DNA from: Ensifer adhaerens
GTDB taxonomy: Bacteria; Pseudomonadota; Alphaproteobacteria; Rhizobiales; Rhizobiaceae
Length of the DNA: 64,000 nucleotides
Assembly: GCF_013283195.1 (NCBI RefSeq)
Contig: NZ_JABEKT010000005.1
Coordinates: 112,684-176,683, forward strand
Direction: 5' to 3'
Both the position numbers and the translations under genes were made by a program. The notes under the pieces are model-generated. The model did no database searches. It had not been told where the DNA came from and saw only the letters and a program-made list of their open reading frames with translations. Positions 26,168 to 36,486 of the stretch are shown here, piece after piece. Position 1 is the first letter of the stretch; each line of letters begins with the position of its first letter.

Positions 26168-28474
26168 CTATTGCCCGGTCGCTGCCGTGCTGCCTGACGA
26201 TCCCCAGGCGCGCATGGCCTGGCTGAACGCCTCGTTGCCGCTCTGCCCCTTTTCGAGCGTCAGCAGCGCGCGGCGGCCGTTGCGATAGGTCAGCGGGATG
26301 TCGATCCAGCCGCGGCTGCGCAGCAGCTCGGTGTTGTTGCCGACCGCTTCTGCAAAATCGTTGAGCGCAATCATGTGGAAGTCGTCAGTGATCTTGGCAG
26401 GCACTGCGATCAGTGCATCGCCGCGATCCTGCTCCGTCCGCTTCATCGAAACGCGCTGCACGCCGTCGATAGCGCCGCCTTCGAAGTTCTGCGGCAGCGA
26501 GAAGACGAACTCGATCACGTGGCTCGCCGGCAACGACGGATCCGCATTGCGCTTGATCGTCATCAGGGCGGTCAAGCCACGGTCAGGCACATTGATCTGG
26601 GCCTGAATTGCCGGCTCCGGCTTGGCGTCGCCACCTGGAGATTCCTCCTTGACCGACCATGCGACCGTTCCCGGAATGGCCGTCGGAGAGGATTGGCCGA
26701 GCCGCTCCTCGTAGAGGAACATCTTTTCGCCGCTGGCGACGGCAACGTCCGGCTGAGCCGGCTGTGCGCTGGGTTGCTGGCCGGCCACAGGCGTTCCGGC
26801 TTCAGCACCTGGCGTGGCGGCTGCATCTTCCTGCGGCCTTCCCGCTTCAGTCTGCGGTGCGACCGACTTGCCTTCCTGCGCAACGCTTTCACCGTTCACC
26901 ACGGCCGGGCCGGCATCCGTCTCCGAGCCGTCAGCCAGAAGACGCTGGGTAAATTTCGTCGATGTGTTGGCAGGAACGGCCGTGTCGTCATGCGCGCCGG
27001 GCTGTTGTTGCGTGGTGGCCTCGCCAGTCTGCGCCGGGGGCGTGCTCTGTTCAACGGGCGTCTCGCCCGCGCCGGAAACAGCCGAGGTGACCGACGCCAC
27101 CATGCTGGAGATCCAGGCATTGCCCGCTTCCCGGTTCTGCCAGTAGGCAAATCCGCCGCCACCGAGCAAGAGCAGCAAGCCGGCGGCAATCGCCACGCGT
27201 TTGACGCTGAAGCGCGAAGGCTTCGGCGTCGTGCGGTAGGAGGTTGGCCGCGAAGGGGCCGCAGCCGGCATCTCGACGCCGCGATCGGTATCCTTGGCCG
27301 TTGCAACTCCCGCTGCAGCACCTGCAGCAGTGGTCGCGCCGCCTTCCATACCCAGAAGATCGTCAATATGATCCCAGGCGGTAACGGCGCGCTCCTGCTG
27401 GCTTGCAGGCTCGGTCACGTTCGCAGCCGTCGCTGGCGCCGACTTTTCGACCGGCCACGACCAATCGGAGATTTCGGCGTCGCTGGCCTTCGGCGCAGGG
27501 CGCTCGGTAATAGAAGCAAAGGGGTCGTCGTCGTCGAACGACCAAGACCGGCTGGCGTCCGCTTTTTGAGCCGCCGGTTCGATTTCGACAGGCTTTTCCT
27601 CAACCGGATGCATGCCGAGCAACTCCGGCGTGCCGGCGTCGTCGACCACGTCGTGCAGCCCTGCATCCAGCGAAGCGGATGCCGGAGCCGGCTTTGTGTC
27701 TTCCCAGTCGGGCAGTTCCCATTCCGAACGCGCCGGCGTTTCCGCGACAGGCTCGACAGCGGGCGTATCCCAGGTCGCTTCCTGAACCGGTTCGGGTTCA
27801 GGCTCGATTGCCGTTGCAGCGGGAGCGTGATCGTAGATCGCGTCCGCGATCGGCTCGGCGCTCGCGACGATTTCCTCGTCATGCGGCAGCACAGCTTCTG
27901 GCCGCTCGTCCTCGACGGGAGGCTGCCAAGTAGCCTCGGCCGGTTCTTCGGTCGCCTCGACCTGTTCGGCTACGGTCTCGACATATTCAGCGGGCGCTTC
28001 GACCGGCAAGGGTTCAGCGTAGACTTCCGGCTGCTCATGAACCTCGACAGGCGCATCGGCGTAGACAGCGGCGGCATCGTCAACGATTTCGGGTGCCGGT
28101 TCTTCGGCGGCGGCCGTTACCGGTTCGCTCTCAACCTCGGGCTCCGGCTCGACCGGCTCGACAGCGGTCTCTGCGACGTCGACCGGTTCCGGCTCCACCG
28201 CAACGGGCACGACCGCGTCGACGGCTTCAGCCTCCGGCTCGACGTCGTCGATCGCCGGGAGCGCTTCAGCATATTCGCTGTCGACCTCGACGATCGCGTT
28301 TTCGAGCTTCGCCAACTGGCGATTGATCATGTCGTCCGACGGACGGGGATTCATATTCTCGAGCTGGCGACGCACGGCGGCGCGCGCCTTCTCGAAGACC
28401 TTATCCCGCATTTCAGGTGTGTTTTCCGACAGGCCGTCAACGGTCCTGCGAATAACTGCAACAAAATCCGCCAT
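26168..28474 (-). CDS. Large acidic, Pro/Glu-rich membrane-anchored protein of unknown function
   Basis: This 768-residue protein has four parts. A conserved helical start (residues ~1-65, MADFVAVIRRTVDGLSENTP) is followed by a long disordered segment (~70-410) very rich in Glu, Pro, Ala and Val, with repeated VEPEPE and PVE runs. One transmembrane span sits near 426-446 (VAIAAGLLLLLGGGGFAYW). After a Pro/Thr-rich linker comes a C-terminal globular domain (~585-768: PDRGLTALMTIKRNADPSLP, WIDIPLTYRNGRRALLTLEK), likely periplasmic. It lies 63 bases downstream of purA on the same strand. The family is unnamed to me; an envelope role is inferred from topology. Confidence 0.85.
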   Translation of the reverse strand: MADFVAVIRRTVDGLSENTPEMRDKVFEKARAAVRRQLENMNPRPSDDMINRQLAKLENAIVEVDSEYAEALPAIDDVEPEAEAVDAVVPVAVEPEPVDVAETAVEPVEPEPEVESEPVTAAAEEPAPEIVDDAAAVYADAPVEVHEQPEVYAEPLPVEAPAEYVETVAEQVEATEEPAEATWQPPVEDERPEAVLPHDEEIVASAEPIADAIYDHAPAATAIEPEPEPVQEATWDTPAVEPVAETPARSEWELPDWEDTKPAPASASLDAGLHDVVDDAGTPELLGMHPVEEKPVEIEPAAQKADASRSWSFDDDDPFASITERPAPKASDAEISDWSWPVEKSAPATAANVTEPASQQERAVTAWDHIDDLLGMEGGATTAAGAAAGVATAKDTDRGVEMPAAAPSRPTSYRTTPKPSRFSVKRVAIAAGLLLLLGGGGFAYWQNREAGNAWISSMVASVTSAVSGAGETPVEQSTPPAQTGEATTQQQPGAHDDTAVPANTSTKFTQRLLADGSETDAGPAVVNGESVAQEGKSVAPQTEAGRPQEDAAATPGAEAGTPVAGQQPSAQPAQPDVAVASGEKMFLYEERLGQSSPTAIPGTVAWSVKEESPGGDAKPEPAIQAQINVPDRGLTALMTIKRNADPSLPASHVIEFVFSLPQNFEGGAIDGVQRVSMKRTEQDRGDALIAVPAKITDDFHMIALNDFAEAVGNNTELLRSRGWIDIPLTYRNGRRALLTLEKGQSGNEAFSQAMRAWGSSGSTAATGQ

Positions 28475-28537
28475 CAGAACTTTCTCATACGCTCAGGCAT
28501 GTGTTTGCGATCACGACGCAATGTCAGTCCGCCGACA

Positions 28538-29836
28538 CTAGTCCTCAAAGGGGTCCGTCACAAGTATCGTGTCGTCCCGCTCCGGGCTGGTCGAAAGAAG
28601 AGCCACCGGTGCACCGATGAGTTCTTCGACCTGGCGAACATATTTGATCGCCTGTGCCGGAAGATCTGCCCAGCTGCGTGCGCCGACAGTCGATTCCTTC
28701 CAGCCTTCAAGTGTTACATACACTGGCTTTGCCGAAGCTTGCTGCGCCTGGCTTGCCGGAAGATGATCGATCTGCTGTCCGTCGAGAGTATATCCGACGC
28801 AGATCTTCAGTTCATCGAGGCCATCGAGCACGTCGAGCTTGGTCAGCGCGATGCCGGTGATGCCGTTGGCGGCAACCGACTGGCGCACCAGCGCCGCATC
28901 GAACCAGCCGCAACGGCGCTTGCGTCCGGTAACCGTGCCGAACTCGTGGCCGCGTTCGCCTAGGAACTGACCGATCTCGTCATGAAGTTCGGTCGGGAAC
29001 GGTCCCTCGCCGACGCGCGTCGTGTAAGCCTTGGTGATGCCGAGGATGTAGCCGAGCGAGCCCGGGCCCATGCCCGAGCCGGCAGCGGCCTGGCCGGCAA
29101 CGGTATTGGACGAGGTGACGAACGGATACGTGCCGTGGTCGATGTCGAGCAGCGTGCCCTGGGCGCCTTCGAACAGGATGCGCGCACCCTTGCGACGCGC
29201 CTTGTCGAGCAGCACCCAGACGGTGTCCATGAACGGCAGGACCTTGTCGGCAACCGAAGATAGCTCGAGCATGATCGCATCATGGCTGATTTCCGGCTCG
29301 CCGAGGCCGCGACGCAGCGCGTTGTGGTGCGTCAGCAGGCGATCGACCTTGGCCGGCAGGGTTTCGAGATCGGCAAGGTCCATCACGCGGATCGCGCGGC
29401 GACCGACCTTGTCTTCATAGGCCGGGCCGATGCCGCGGCGGGTGGTGCCGATCTTGGTGCCGCTGTTGGAGGCGGCGTCTTCGCGGAAGCCGTCGAGTTC
29501 GCGATGCAGCGAAAGAATGAGCGTGGCGTTGTCGGCAACGCGCAGGTTCTCCGGCGTGATCGTCACGCCCTGCTTGCCGAGCTTGTCGATTTCAGCGATC
29601 AACGCATGCGGGTCGATGACGACGCCGTTGCCGATGACGGCGAGCTTGCCGGGACGCACGACGCCGGACGGAAGCAGCGACAGCTTGTAGCTGACGCCGT
29701 CGATCACCAGGGTATGGCCGGCGTTGTGACCGCCCTGAAAGCGCACGACGATGTCAGCGCGCTCCGAGAGCCAATCTACAATCTTGCCTTTGCCTTCATC
29801 ACCCCACTGGGATCCGACCACCACGACATTCGTCAT
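28538..29836 (-). CDS. purA: Adenylosuccinate synthetase PurA
   Basis: This 432-residue GTP-dependent enzyme joins aspartate to IMP, the first committed step to AMP. The signature [20 protein letters not shown] opens the protein, with catalytic Asp in that motif and His in [10 protein letters not shown]; the GTP-binding end [18 protein letters not shown] is present. The ATG at 29836 gives the standard N-terminus (MTNVVVVGS); the frame runs 40 codons further upstream without family similarity. It is divergent from the EamA permease gene. Confidence 0.97.
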   Translation of the reverse strand: MTNVVVVGSQWGDEGKGKIVDWLSERADIVVRFQGGHNAGHTLVIDGVSYKLSLLPSGVVRPGKLAVIGNGVVIDPHALIAEIDKLGKQGVTITPENLRVADNATLILSLHRELDGFREDAASNSGTKIGTTRRGIGPAYEDKVGRRAIRVMDLADLETLPAKVDRLLTHHNALRRGLGEPEISHDAIMLELSSVADKVLPFMDTVWVLLDKARRKGARILFEGAQGTLLDIDHGTYPFVTSSNTVAGQAAAGSGMGPGSLGYILGITKAYTTRVGEGPFPTELHDEIGQFLGERGHEFGTVTGRKRRCGWFDAALVRQSVAANGITGIALTKLDVLDGLDELKICVGYTLDGQQIDHLPASQAQQASAKPVYVTLEGWKESTVGARSWADLPAQAIKYVRQVEELIGAPVALLSTSPERDDTILVTDPFED

Positions 29837-30043
29837 AATTCTCTTCCTGTTGACGGGCGCAAGCGGGGTTGCGCTGTTCTCAAAACCCGCGCATCTATAC
29901 TGTGTTGTCTCCGGGAAAGCGACCCCGTTATGACGGGCGTTCCGGCCTTTTTGCATGACAAGCGCGGGATTTAGCGCCTATATCTGGCCTCTCCCTCGCC
30001 CTTGCGGCCATCGATCCCCGTCATCCCAGCAGGTTGCAGCATC

Positions 30044-30928
30044 GTGAATTCCAGGGCCTATTTCTATCTCTGCGTCACAGCACTCTTCTGGGGCGGCAAT
30101 TCCGTGGCCGGAAAAATGGCCGTCGGGCATGTCAGTCCGATGATGCTCACGACCCTTCGCTGGGTGTTCGCGCTCGTCATCATCCTCGTGGCGATGACTC
30201 CGCAAATCCGCCGCGATTGGCAGAAGATAAAGCAGCATTGGCTGCAGCTGCTGGCCTATGGCGTGATCGGCTTCACCACCTTCAACGCCCTGCTCTACTC
30301 CGCGCTGAAATATACGAGCGCGATCAACGCGGTCATCCTTCAGGCCGGCATCCCGATGTTGATCTTCCTGTTCAACTTCATGCTGTTTCGCACCCGCGCT
30401 TCGATCGCGCAGGTGATCGGCTTCACCGTGACGCTGATCGGCGTTCTGATCACCGCCGCACACGGCGACATCGCCAGTCTCATGCAACTGGAATTCAACT
30501 TCGGCGACGCCCTGATGATTGCCGCCTGCATCGTCTATGCCGCCTACACGGTGGCACTTCGCTGGAAGCCTGCCATGCATTGGCAGAGCTTCATCGCCGC
30601 CCCCGCCTTCGGCGCGCTCATCAGCGCCGTTCCGCTGCTGTTTTGGGAAATCGGCAACAGCACGGCGATCTTTCCTGATATGACCGGCTGGATCATCGTC
30701 CTCTACGCCGCCATCTTCCCATCCTTGATGTCGCAAGTGCTCTATGTGCGCGGCGTCGAGATGATCGGCGCCAATCGGGCCGGCCTGTTCATCAATGCTA
30801 TTCCCGTCTTCGGCACGTTGCTGTCGGTGATGCTGATCGGCGAGACATTCCACACCTTCCATCTCATCGCCCTTCTGCTCGTGCTCGGCGGTATCGCCAT
30901 TGCCGAAAAGGGGCGACCCAAGCACTGA
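30044..30928 (+). CDS. EamA/DMT-family permease
   Basis: This 294-residue integral membrane protein has ten predicted spans in two EamA repeats (YFYLCVTALFWGGNSVAGKM early; VEMIGANRAGLFINAIPVFG in the second repeat). It starts at the GTG at 30044; a TTG at 30002 extends the frame by 14 residues without improving it. The substrate cannot be inferred. Unlike the exporter at 12-13 kb, it has no histidine tail. Confidence 0.85.
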   Translation: MNSRAYFYLCVTALFWGGNSVAGKMAVGHVSPMMLTTLRWVFALVIILVAMTPQIRRDWQKIKQHWLQLLAYGVIGFTTFNALLYSALKYTSAINAVILQAGIPMLIFLFNFMLFRTRASIAQVIGFTVTLIGVLITAAHGDIASLMQLEFNFGDALMIAACIVYAAYTVALRWKPAMHWQSFIAAPAFGALISAVPLLFWEIGNSTAIFPDMTGWIIVLYAAIFPSLMSQVLYVRGVEMIGANRAGLFINAIPVFGTLLSVMLIGETFHTFHLIALLLVLGGIAIAEKGRPKH

Positions 30929-30965
30929 CCGTGCGCGCCTGCGTAGTGAAGCCTCGCCAATGCAA

Positions 30966-30981
30966 TCCCTAGACCTAGGGA
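30966..30981. repeat. Perfect short palindrome TCCCTAG-AC-CTAGGGA
   Basis: The 7-bp arms are perfectly symmetrical around AC, between the permease stop and the chemoreceptor gene. It could be an operator or part of a weak terminator. It is noted because CTAG is normally rare. Confidence 0.35.
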
Positions 30982-31051
30982 GGCGCCTTAAGGCTTGGTT
31001 AGCAGATGAATGTTTCTGTCCGACCCAGATTGTATTCCTGGGGCTAAGGCA

Positions 31052-32866
31052 GTGAAAAATATTAGAATTTCGACACGTATCTACTTATTGACGGCGATGG
31101 CGCTGATCTTCATGGCCGCAGCGATGGCCTACAAGACGCAGGTCGCCAACGCCGAAGTGAGCCAGGAGCGCCAGCAGATGCTGCGCAACGTCACCGAAGC
31201 GGCGATCTCGGCGATTGCAAGCTTCGAGGAGCAGGAGCGCAGCGGTGCGCTGCCCCGTGAGGAAGCGCAAAGCCGCGCCATCGCAGCTGTCATGGCCATG
31301 CGCTTCGGCCAGGACGGCTATTTCTTCATCAACAGCTTCGACGGCATGATGGTGGCGCACCCGCTCGCCAAGAAGTTGATCGGCACCGATATCCGCGGTC
31401 TCAAGGATGCCAACGGCAAGGCATTCAACGTCGAGCTGATCGCGCTTGCGCAAAACCCGGGCAACGGCATCGTCAACTACTATTGGGACAAGCCAGGCTC
31501 GGAGGAGCCGGTCGAGAAGTACTCCTACATCCAGGGCTTCAAGCCATGGGGCTGGGGCGTCGGCACCGGTGTTTACGCCGACGATCTCGCGGCAAAATAC
31601 AATGCTTCGCTGATGATGACTTTTATCATCACCGCGATTGCCGCCATCGCCACGCTTGCCGCCGCGATGGCGATCGGCCGGTCCATCAGTCTCCCGATCA
31701 ACCGGCTCAAGGACGTCATGCTCGAAGTCTCGCGCAATGAAACCCGCTCGGATGTCCCCGACACTGGCCGCCGCGACGAGATCGGCAACATGGCCGATGC
31801 GCTGGTGCTGCTGCGCGCTTCGGTGATCGAACGCAATGCGCTCGAAATCCGCCAGCGCGAGCAGCAGAAGGTGCTCGACAGCGAACGTAACGCCAACGAG
31901 GAAATGCAGCAGACGACCTCACGCACCCAGGCCCATGTGGTCAGCACCATCGGCGGTGCACTGGAACGACTTGCTAGTGGCGACCTGACAATCGACGTCC
32001 CCGAACTCGGCGTCGAATACGAAAAGCTGCGCAAGGACTTCAACACCGCAGTCGACGCGCTGCGCTCGACGGTGAGCGCGATCGCCGACTCGACCTCGGT
32101 CGTCAACGGCAACGCCAATGAGATCAGCAAGGCAGCCAACGACCTGTCGCAGCGCACCGAACAGCAGGCAGCCTCGCTCGAAGAGACCGCCGCCGCACTC
32201 GACGAGATCACCTCGGCCGTGCAGAACTCCACCAACCGTGCCGAAGAGGCAAGCCGCATGGTGGCCGATGCCCGCAAGGGAGCCACGGCATCGAGCGAGG
32301 TCGTGCGCGACGCGATCACCGCCATGGGACGCATCGAAACCTCCTCCTCCAAGATCGGCGAGATCATCGGCGTCATCGACGATATCGCCTTCCAGACCAA
32401 CCTTCTGGCGCTGAACGCAGGCGTCGAGGCCGCACGCGCCGGCGATGCCGGCAAGGGCTTTGCCGTCGTTGCCCAGGAGGTTCGCGAACTGGCGCAGCGT
32501 TCGGCAACTGCTGCCAAGGAGATCAAGGGCCTCATCACCGCATCGAGTGTCGAAGTATCCGCCGGCGTGCGCCTGGTCGAAGCGACGGGCACAGCCCTCG
32601 GCGACATCGAGCACCGGGTCAACGAGATCAACGACCGGATCGTGGCGATTGCAACCGCGGCCCGCGAACAGTCGGTCGGGCTTCGCGAGATCAACACCGC
32701 CGTCAACCAGATGGACCAGATGACGCAGCAGAACGCCGCAATGGTGGAGCAGACATCGGCTGCAAGCCAGACGCTCGCTTCCGAAAGCAGCGTTCTTGCA
32801 GGCCGGCTGGCGCATTTCACCGTCGAGGAAAAGCAGTGGCGGCCTGCGGGCCGACGCGCAGCCTGA
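31052..32866 (+). CDS. Methyl-accepting chemotaxis protein with Cache sensor
   Basis: This 604-residue transducer starts at the GTG at 31052 (MKNIRISTRIYLLTAMALIF), which has GGGGCTAAGG before it; an ATG at 31010 would add 14 residues. An N-terminal span is followed by a periplasmic single-Cache domain (FGQDGYFFINSFDGMMVAHP, GWGVGTGVYADDL), a second span at about 190-210, a HAMP domain, and the signalling domain with the hairpin tip IDDIAFQTNLLALNAGVEAA. Single-Cache receptors often bind small carboxylates; the ligand is not deducible here. The C-terminus lacks a clear NWETF-type CheR-tethering peptide. Confidence 0.92.
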   Translation: MKNIRISTRIYLLTAMALIFMAAAMAYKTQVANAEVSQERQQMLRNVTEAAISAIASFEEQERSGALPREEAQSRAIAAVMAMRFGQDGYFFINSFDGMMVAHPLAKKLIGTDIRGLKDANGKAFNVELIALAQNPGNGIVNYYWDKPGSEEPVEKYSYIQGFKPWGWGVGTGVYADDLAAKYNASLMMTFIITAIAAIATLAAAMAIGRSISLPINRLKDVMLEVSRNETRSDVPDTGRRDEIGNMADALVLLRASVIERNALEIRQREQQKVLDSERNANEEMQQTTSRTQAHVVSTIGGALERLASGDLTIDVPELGVEYEKLRKDFNTAVDALRSTVSAIADSTSVVNGNANEISKAANDLSQRTEQQAASLEETAAALDEITSAVQNSTNRAEEASRMVADARKGATASSEVVRDAITAMGRIETSSSKIGEIIGVIDDIAFQTNLLALNAGVEAARAGDAGKGFAVVAQEVRELAQRSATAAKEIKGLITASSVEVSAGVRLVEATGTALGDIEHRVNEINDRIVAIATAAREQSVGLREINTAVNQMDQMTQQNAAMVEQTSAASQTLASESSVLAGRLAHFTVEEKQWRPAGRRAA

Positions 32867-32891
32867 TCCGGTAACGGCACAAGCAAGACGA

Positions 32892-32924
32892 GACAGGGGC
32901 GCCGGCCGAGCCGGCGCCCCTGTC
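32892..32924. terminator. Hairpin terminator between the chemoreceptor and GNAT genes
   Basis: A perfect 15-bp stem (GACAGGGGCGCCGGC / GCCGGCGCCCCTGTC) with a 3-base loop lies between convergent genes. The T-run is weak. Confidence 0.7.
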
Positions 32925-32927
32925 GTT

Positions 32928-33434
32928 TCAGGTCAGTGCGCGTTCCATATAGACCGCATCCTCGCCGTAGCTCGCAAGCTTCGATGCCAGCCGCTCGTCC
33001 ATGCGGACGGAAAATCCCTGCCGCTCCCAGAAGCCGCGCGAGCCGTTGACCGAGACCAGCGACATGGAGCGATAGCCTTCCGATCGGGCGATATCGGCAA
33101 GCAACGGCACGACATTGCCCCCTGCCCCGGACCCGCGCGTCTCAGGCAAAAGCGCCAGATCATGAATATACCAGGTGTCGGCTGCGTCAGGGATCTCGCC
33201 CAGCATCGAATTCAGCGAAGGCGGTGCGCGCCGGACCCAGGGGTGGCTCAGCACATAGCCTTGCGCGATGCCGCCGACCTCCAGCATGAAGCAGCCCTCC
33301 GGGCTTAGTTCCAGCCGATCGGCAAGAACGTGGTCGTCCTCGGGGAACGCCTCGTGCACCACCAGCTGAATTTCGGAAACCGAAACGAGGTCGGGAAGGC
33401 TGGCCTCGCGCCAGCGGAACGTCTGTCTTGCCAT
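32928..33434 (-). CDS. GNAT-family N-acetyltransferase
   Basis: This 168-residue protein starts at the ATG at 33434 (MARQTFRWREASL). It has the acetyltransferase core WYIHDLALLPETRGSGAGGN (acetyl-CoA loop RGSGAG) and the NGSRGFWERQGFSV C-terminal motif. The substrate is unknown. An ATG five codons upstream (33449) is an alternative start. It is convergent with the chemoreceptor gene. Confidence 0.85.
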   Translation of the reverse strand: MARQTFRWREASLPDLVSVSEIQLVVHEAFPEDDHVLADRLELSPEGCFMLEVGGIAQGYVLSHPWVRRAPPSLNSMLGEIPDAADTWYIHDLALLPETRGSGAGGNVVPLLADIARSEGYRSMSLVSVNGSRGFWERQGFSVRMDERLASKLASYGEDAVYMERALT

Positions 33435-33624
33435 CGCTGCCATCAACACTTCAAACCGAAAAACGCACCGGCTTGCCCGATGCGTTTCTGGTCATTCTCG
33501 AACTTAATTCTGATCCGCTTTCAAAAAGCGAACCATTTTCTGGGGCATAGACCGGAAGATCATGGCCGATTTGCGCCCGCATGCCTTGCCCGCAAATGGG
33601 TGGAAAAGACTGCTTTGTCGGCGA

Positions 33625-35220
33625 TCAATCGATGTTGAACACCAGCGGCTTTGCCTGGCGGATCGCCGCGTTGGCGCGCAGCTTGTCGAGCACATCCTCG
33701 GAAACCGGGCCGTCGACATAGAGTAGCGCGATGGCGTCACCGGCTTCCTTCTCGCGACCGAGCTGGAAGTTGGCGATGTTGACACCGGCATTGCCGAGCG
33801 TCGTGCCGATGAAGCCGATCATGCCGGGTACGTCGGTGTTGGTGATGTAGACCATGTGGCTGCCGACATCGGCGTCGAGATTGATGCCCTTGATCTGGAT
33901 GAAGCGCGGCTTGCCGTCGGAAAACACCGTGCCGGCGACCGACCGCGTCTGGTTGGCAGTCTTGACCGTCAGCTTGATGTAGCCGTCGAAGACGCCGGTC
34001 TTGTCGCGCTTGACCTCGGACAGGATGACACCCTTTTCCTTGATCATGATCGGCGCCGAAACCATGTTAACGTCGGCGACCTGCGGCCGGATGAGGCCGG
34101 CGAGCACCGCGCTGGTCAGCGCCTTGGTGTTCATGCCAGCAGTCGCGCCGTCGTAAAGGATCTCGATTTCCTTGATTGCGCTTTCCGTCACCTGGCCGAC
34201 GAAGGCGCCGAGCACATCGGCAAGCCGGATGAAAGGCTTCAGGATCGGTGCTTCCTCAGCGGTGATCGAGGGCATGTTGATGGCGTTGGAAACGGCACCC
34301 TTGACGAGGTAGTCCGACATCTGTTCGGCCACCTGCAGGGCAACGTTTTCCTGCGCTTCCGTGGTCGAGGCGCCGAGATGCGGCGTGCACACGACGTTCG
34401 GCAGGCCGAAGAGCGGGCTCTCGGTTGCGGGTTCGACCTCGAACACGTCGAAACCGGCGCCGGCGACGTGACCCGACCGGATCGCGTCCGCAAGCGCCTT
34501 CTCATCGACGAGACCGCCACGGGCGCAATTGACGATGCGCACGCCCGGCTTGGTCTTGGCAAGCGCTTCGGCATTGAGGATGCTGCGCGTCTTGTCGGTC
34601 AGCGGTACGTGCAGGGTGATGAAGTCGGCCTGGGCCAGCAGTTCGTCGAGCTCGACCTTGGTGACGCCCATTTCCTCGGCGCGTTCCTTCGACAGGAACG
34701 GGTCGTAGGCGAGCACGTGCATCTTCAGGCCGATGGCGCGCGAGCAGACGATCGAGCCGATGTTGCCGGCGCCGATGACGCCGAGCGTCTTGCCGGTGAT
34801 CTCGACACCCATGAAACGGGACTTCTCCCACTTGCCGGCCTGCGTCGAGGTATCGGCGGCCGGAAGCTGGCGGGCGACGGCGAAGAGCAGGGCGATAGCG
34901 TGTTCGGCTGTCGTGATCGAGTTGCCGAAAGGCGTGTTCATGACGATAATACCGCGGCGCGAGGCGGCCGGGATGTCGACATTGTCGACGCCGATGCCGG
35001 CGCGGCCGATGACCTTGAGGTTGGTCGCAGCCGCGATCAGCTTTTCGGTCGCCTTGGTCGCCGAGCGAATGGCAAGGCCGTCATAGTTGCCGATGATTTC
35101 GGCAAGCTTGTCCTTGTCCTTGCCAAGCTTCGGCTGGAAATCGACTTCGACTCCACGGTCGCGGAAGATCTGGACGGCAGTTTCCGACAGTTCATCGGAT
35201 ACGAGAACGCGAGGTGCCAT
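33625..35220 (-). CDS. serA: D-3-phosphoglycerate dehydrogenase SerA
   Basis: This 531-residue long-form PGDH oxidises 3-phosphoglycerate to 3-phosphohydroxypyruvate, the first step of serine synthesis. The catalytic domain holds the NAD motif GVIGAGNIGS and Arg/Glu/His active-site segments (INCARGGLVDE, VVCTPHLGASTTEAQ). An intervening ASB domain (~330-450) precedes a C-terminal ACT domain (~455-531, TDVPGMIGFIGTTLG) that usually binds serine for feedback inhibition. serC lies upstream on the same strand, 85 bases away. Confidence 0.97.
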   Translation of the reverse strand: MAPRVLVSDELSETAVQIFRDRGVEVDFQPKLGKDKDKLAEIIGNYDGLAIRSATKATEKLIAAATNLKVIGRAGIGVDNVDIPAASRRGIIVMNTPFGNSITTAEHAIALLFAVARQLPAADTSTQAGKWEKSRFMGVEITGKTLGVIGAGNIGSIVCSRAIGLKMHVLAYDPFLSKERAEEMGVTKVELDELLAQADFITLHVPLTDKTRSILNAEALAKTKPGVRIVNCARGGLVDEKALADAIRSGHVAGAGFDVFEVEPATESPLFGLPNVVCTPHLGASTTEAQENVALQVAEQMSDYLVKGAVSNAINMPSITAEEAPILKPFIRLADVLGAFVGQVTESAIKEIEILYDGATAGMNTKALTSAVLAGLIRPQVADVNMVSAPIMIKEKGVILSEVKRDKTGVFDGYIKLTVKTANQTRSVAGTVFSDGKPRFIQIKGINLDADVGSHMVYITNTDVPGMIGFIGTTLGNAGVNIANFQLGREKEAGDAIALLYVDGPVSEDVLDKLRANAAIRQAKPLVFNID

Positions 35221-35268
35221 GATGGCCTCCTTGAAAAGATCAGGTCTGAACTTGAATGCGGTACAAGG

Positions 35269-35293
35269 GCTTCGCTCCCTTTAGGAGCGAAGC
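35269..35293 (-). promoter_or_regulatory. Hairpin between serC and serA
   Basis: A 10-bp perfect inverted repeat (GCTTCGCTCC / GGAGCGAAGC, 5-base loop) sits between the two serine genes without a T-run. It may be a processing or attenuation signal that lets serA and serC differ in expression; this is inference. Confidence 0.45.
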
Positions 35294-35305
35294 AAACGCT
35301 TGGAG

Positions 35306-36484
35306 TTAGGCCGCTGCCTGCGACAGCGTCGCCTTCTGGGTCTCGAAAGCCCAGGTCAGCCATGGCATCAGCGCTGCCATGTCGGATGCTTCGATCGTCG
35401 CGCCGGCCCAGATCCGGAGACCGGACGGAGCATCGCGATAATGGCCGATGTCGAACGCGACACCTTCCTTTTCGAGCAGGGCAACTACGCCCTTGGCAAA
35501 AGCCGCCTGGCCGTCGGCATCAAGCGCTGCGACGTCCTTGTCGACGATCTTCAGGCAGACCGACGTATTGGAGCGGGTCTCGTCCTTGACCGCCAGGTTG
35601 GCGATCCAGCCGTTGGCGTCGACGAAGTCGAAGATCACCTGAGCATTGGCATCGGCGCGCGCCATAAGGCCCTTGAGCCCGCCGACCTTCTCGGCCCAGA
35701 CCAGCGCATCGATATAGTCCTCGACGCACAGCATCGACGGTGTGTTGATGGTTTCGCCGGTGAAGATGCCTTCGATCAGCTTGCCGCCGGAGGTCATGCG
35801 GAAGATCTTCGGCAACGGCCAGGCCGGCACATAAGTCAGCAGGCGTTCGACGGCGCGCGGCGAAAGAATGATGACGCCATGTGCGCCTTCGCCACCGAGA
35901 ACCTTCTGCCAGGAGAAGGTGACGACGTCGAGCTTGGTGAAATCGAGGTTCTGCGCGAAGGCGGCAGAGGTCGCGTCGCAGATCGTCAGGCCCTTGCGGT
36001 CGGCCGGGATGAAATCGGCGTTCTCGACGCGCACACCGGAGGTCGTGCCGTTCCAGGTGAAGACGACGTCACGGTCGAAATCGACCTTGGAGAGATCTGG
36101 AAGTTCGCCGTAACCGGCTTCGAACTTGCGCACGTCGGCGAGCTTCAGCTGCTTGACCACGTCGGTCACCCAGCCGGCGCCAAAGCTTTCCCAGGCGACC
36201 ATGTCGACGCCGCGCTGACCAAGCAGCGACCAGAGCGCCATTTCGACGGCGCCGGTATCGGAAGCGGGCACGATGCCGATGCGGTAATCGGCCGGCACTT
36301 CAAGAATGTCACGGGTAAGATCGATGGCCTGCTTGAGCTTCGTCTTGCCGACCTTGGCGCGGTGCGAACGACCGAGCGGAGCATCGGAGAGAGCATCGAG
36401 CGACCAACCGGGGCGCTTCGAGCAAGGGCCAGAAGAAAAATGGGTGTTGTTCGGACGGAGGTCCGGCTTGGCAGGCTTCGTCAT
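35306..36484 (-). CDS. serC: Phosphoserine aminotransferase SerC
   Basis: This 392-residue PLP enzyme converts 3-phosphohydroxypyruvate and glutamate to phosphoserine. The PLP lysine lies in [17 protein letters not shown]. The start ([20 protein letters not shown]) and length fit the alphaproteobacterial long form, which is larger than the ~360-residue enteric enzyme. It is preceded by a structured leader RNA and followed by serA. No serB is present here. Confidence 0.97.
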   Translation of the reverse strand: MTKPAKPDLRPNNTHFSSGPCSKRPGWSLDALSDAPLGRSHRAKVGKTKLKQAIDLTRDILEVPADYRIGIVPASDTGAVEMALWSLLGQRGVDMVAWESFGAGWVTDVVKQLKLADVRKFEAGYGELPDLSKVDFDRDVVFTWNGTTSGVRVENADFIPADRKGLTICDATSAAFAQNLDFTKLDVVTFSWQKVLGGEGAHGVIILSPRAVERLLTYVPAWPLPKIFRMTSGGKLIEGIFTGETINTPSMLCVEDYIDALVWAEKVGGLKGLMARADANAQVIFDFVDANGWIANLAVKDETRSNTSVCLKIVDKDVAALDADGQAAFAKGVVALLEKEGVAFDIGHYRDAPSGLRIWAGATIEASDMAALMPWLTWAFETQKATLSQAAA

Positions 36485-36486
36485 GT

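Noticed and set aside
26375-28963. An 862-codon plus-strand open frame
   Set aside because: It is arginine-rich and without motifs. The opposite frame has a membrane span, acidic repeats and a conserved end, and purA overlaps its 3' part.
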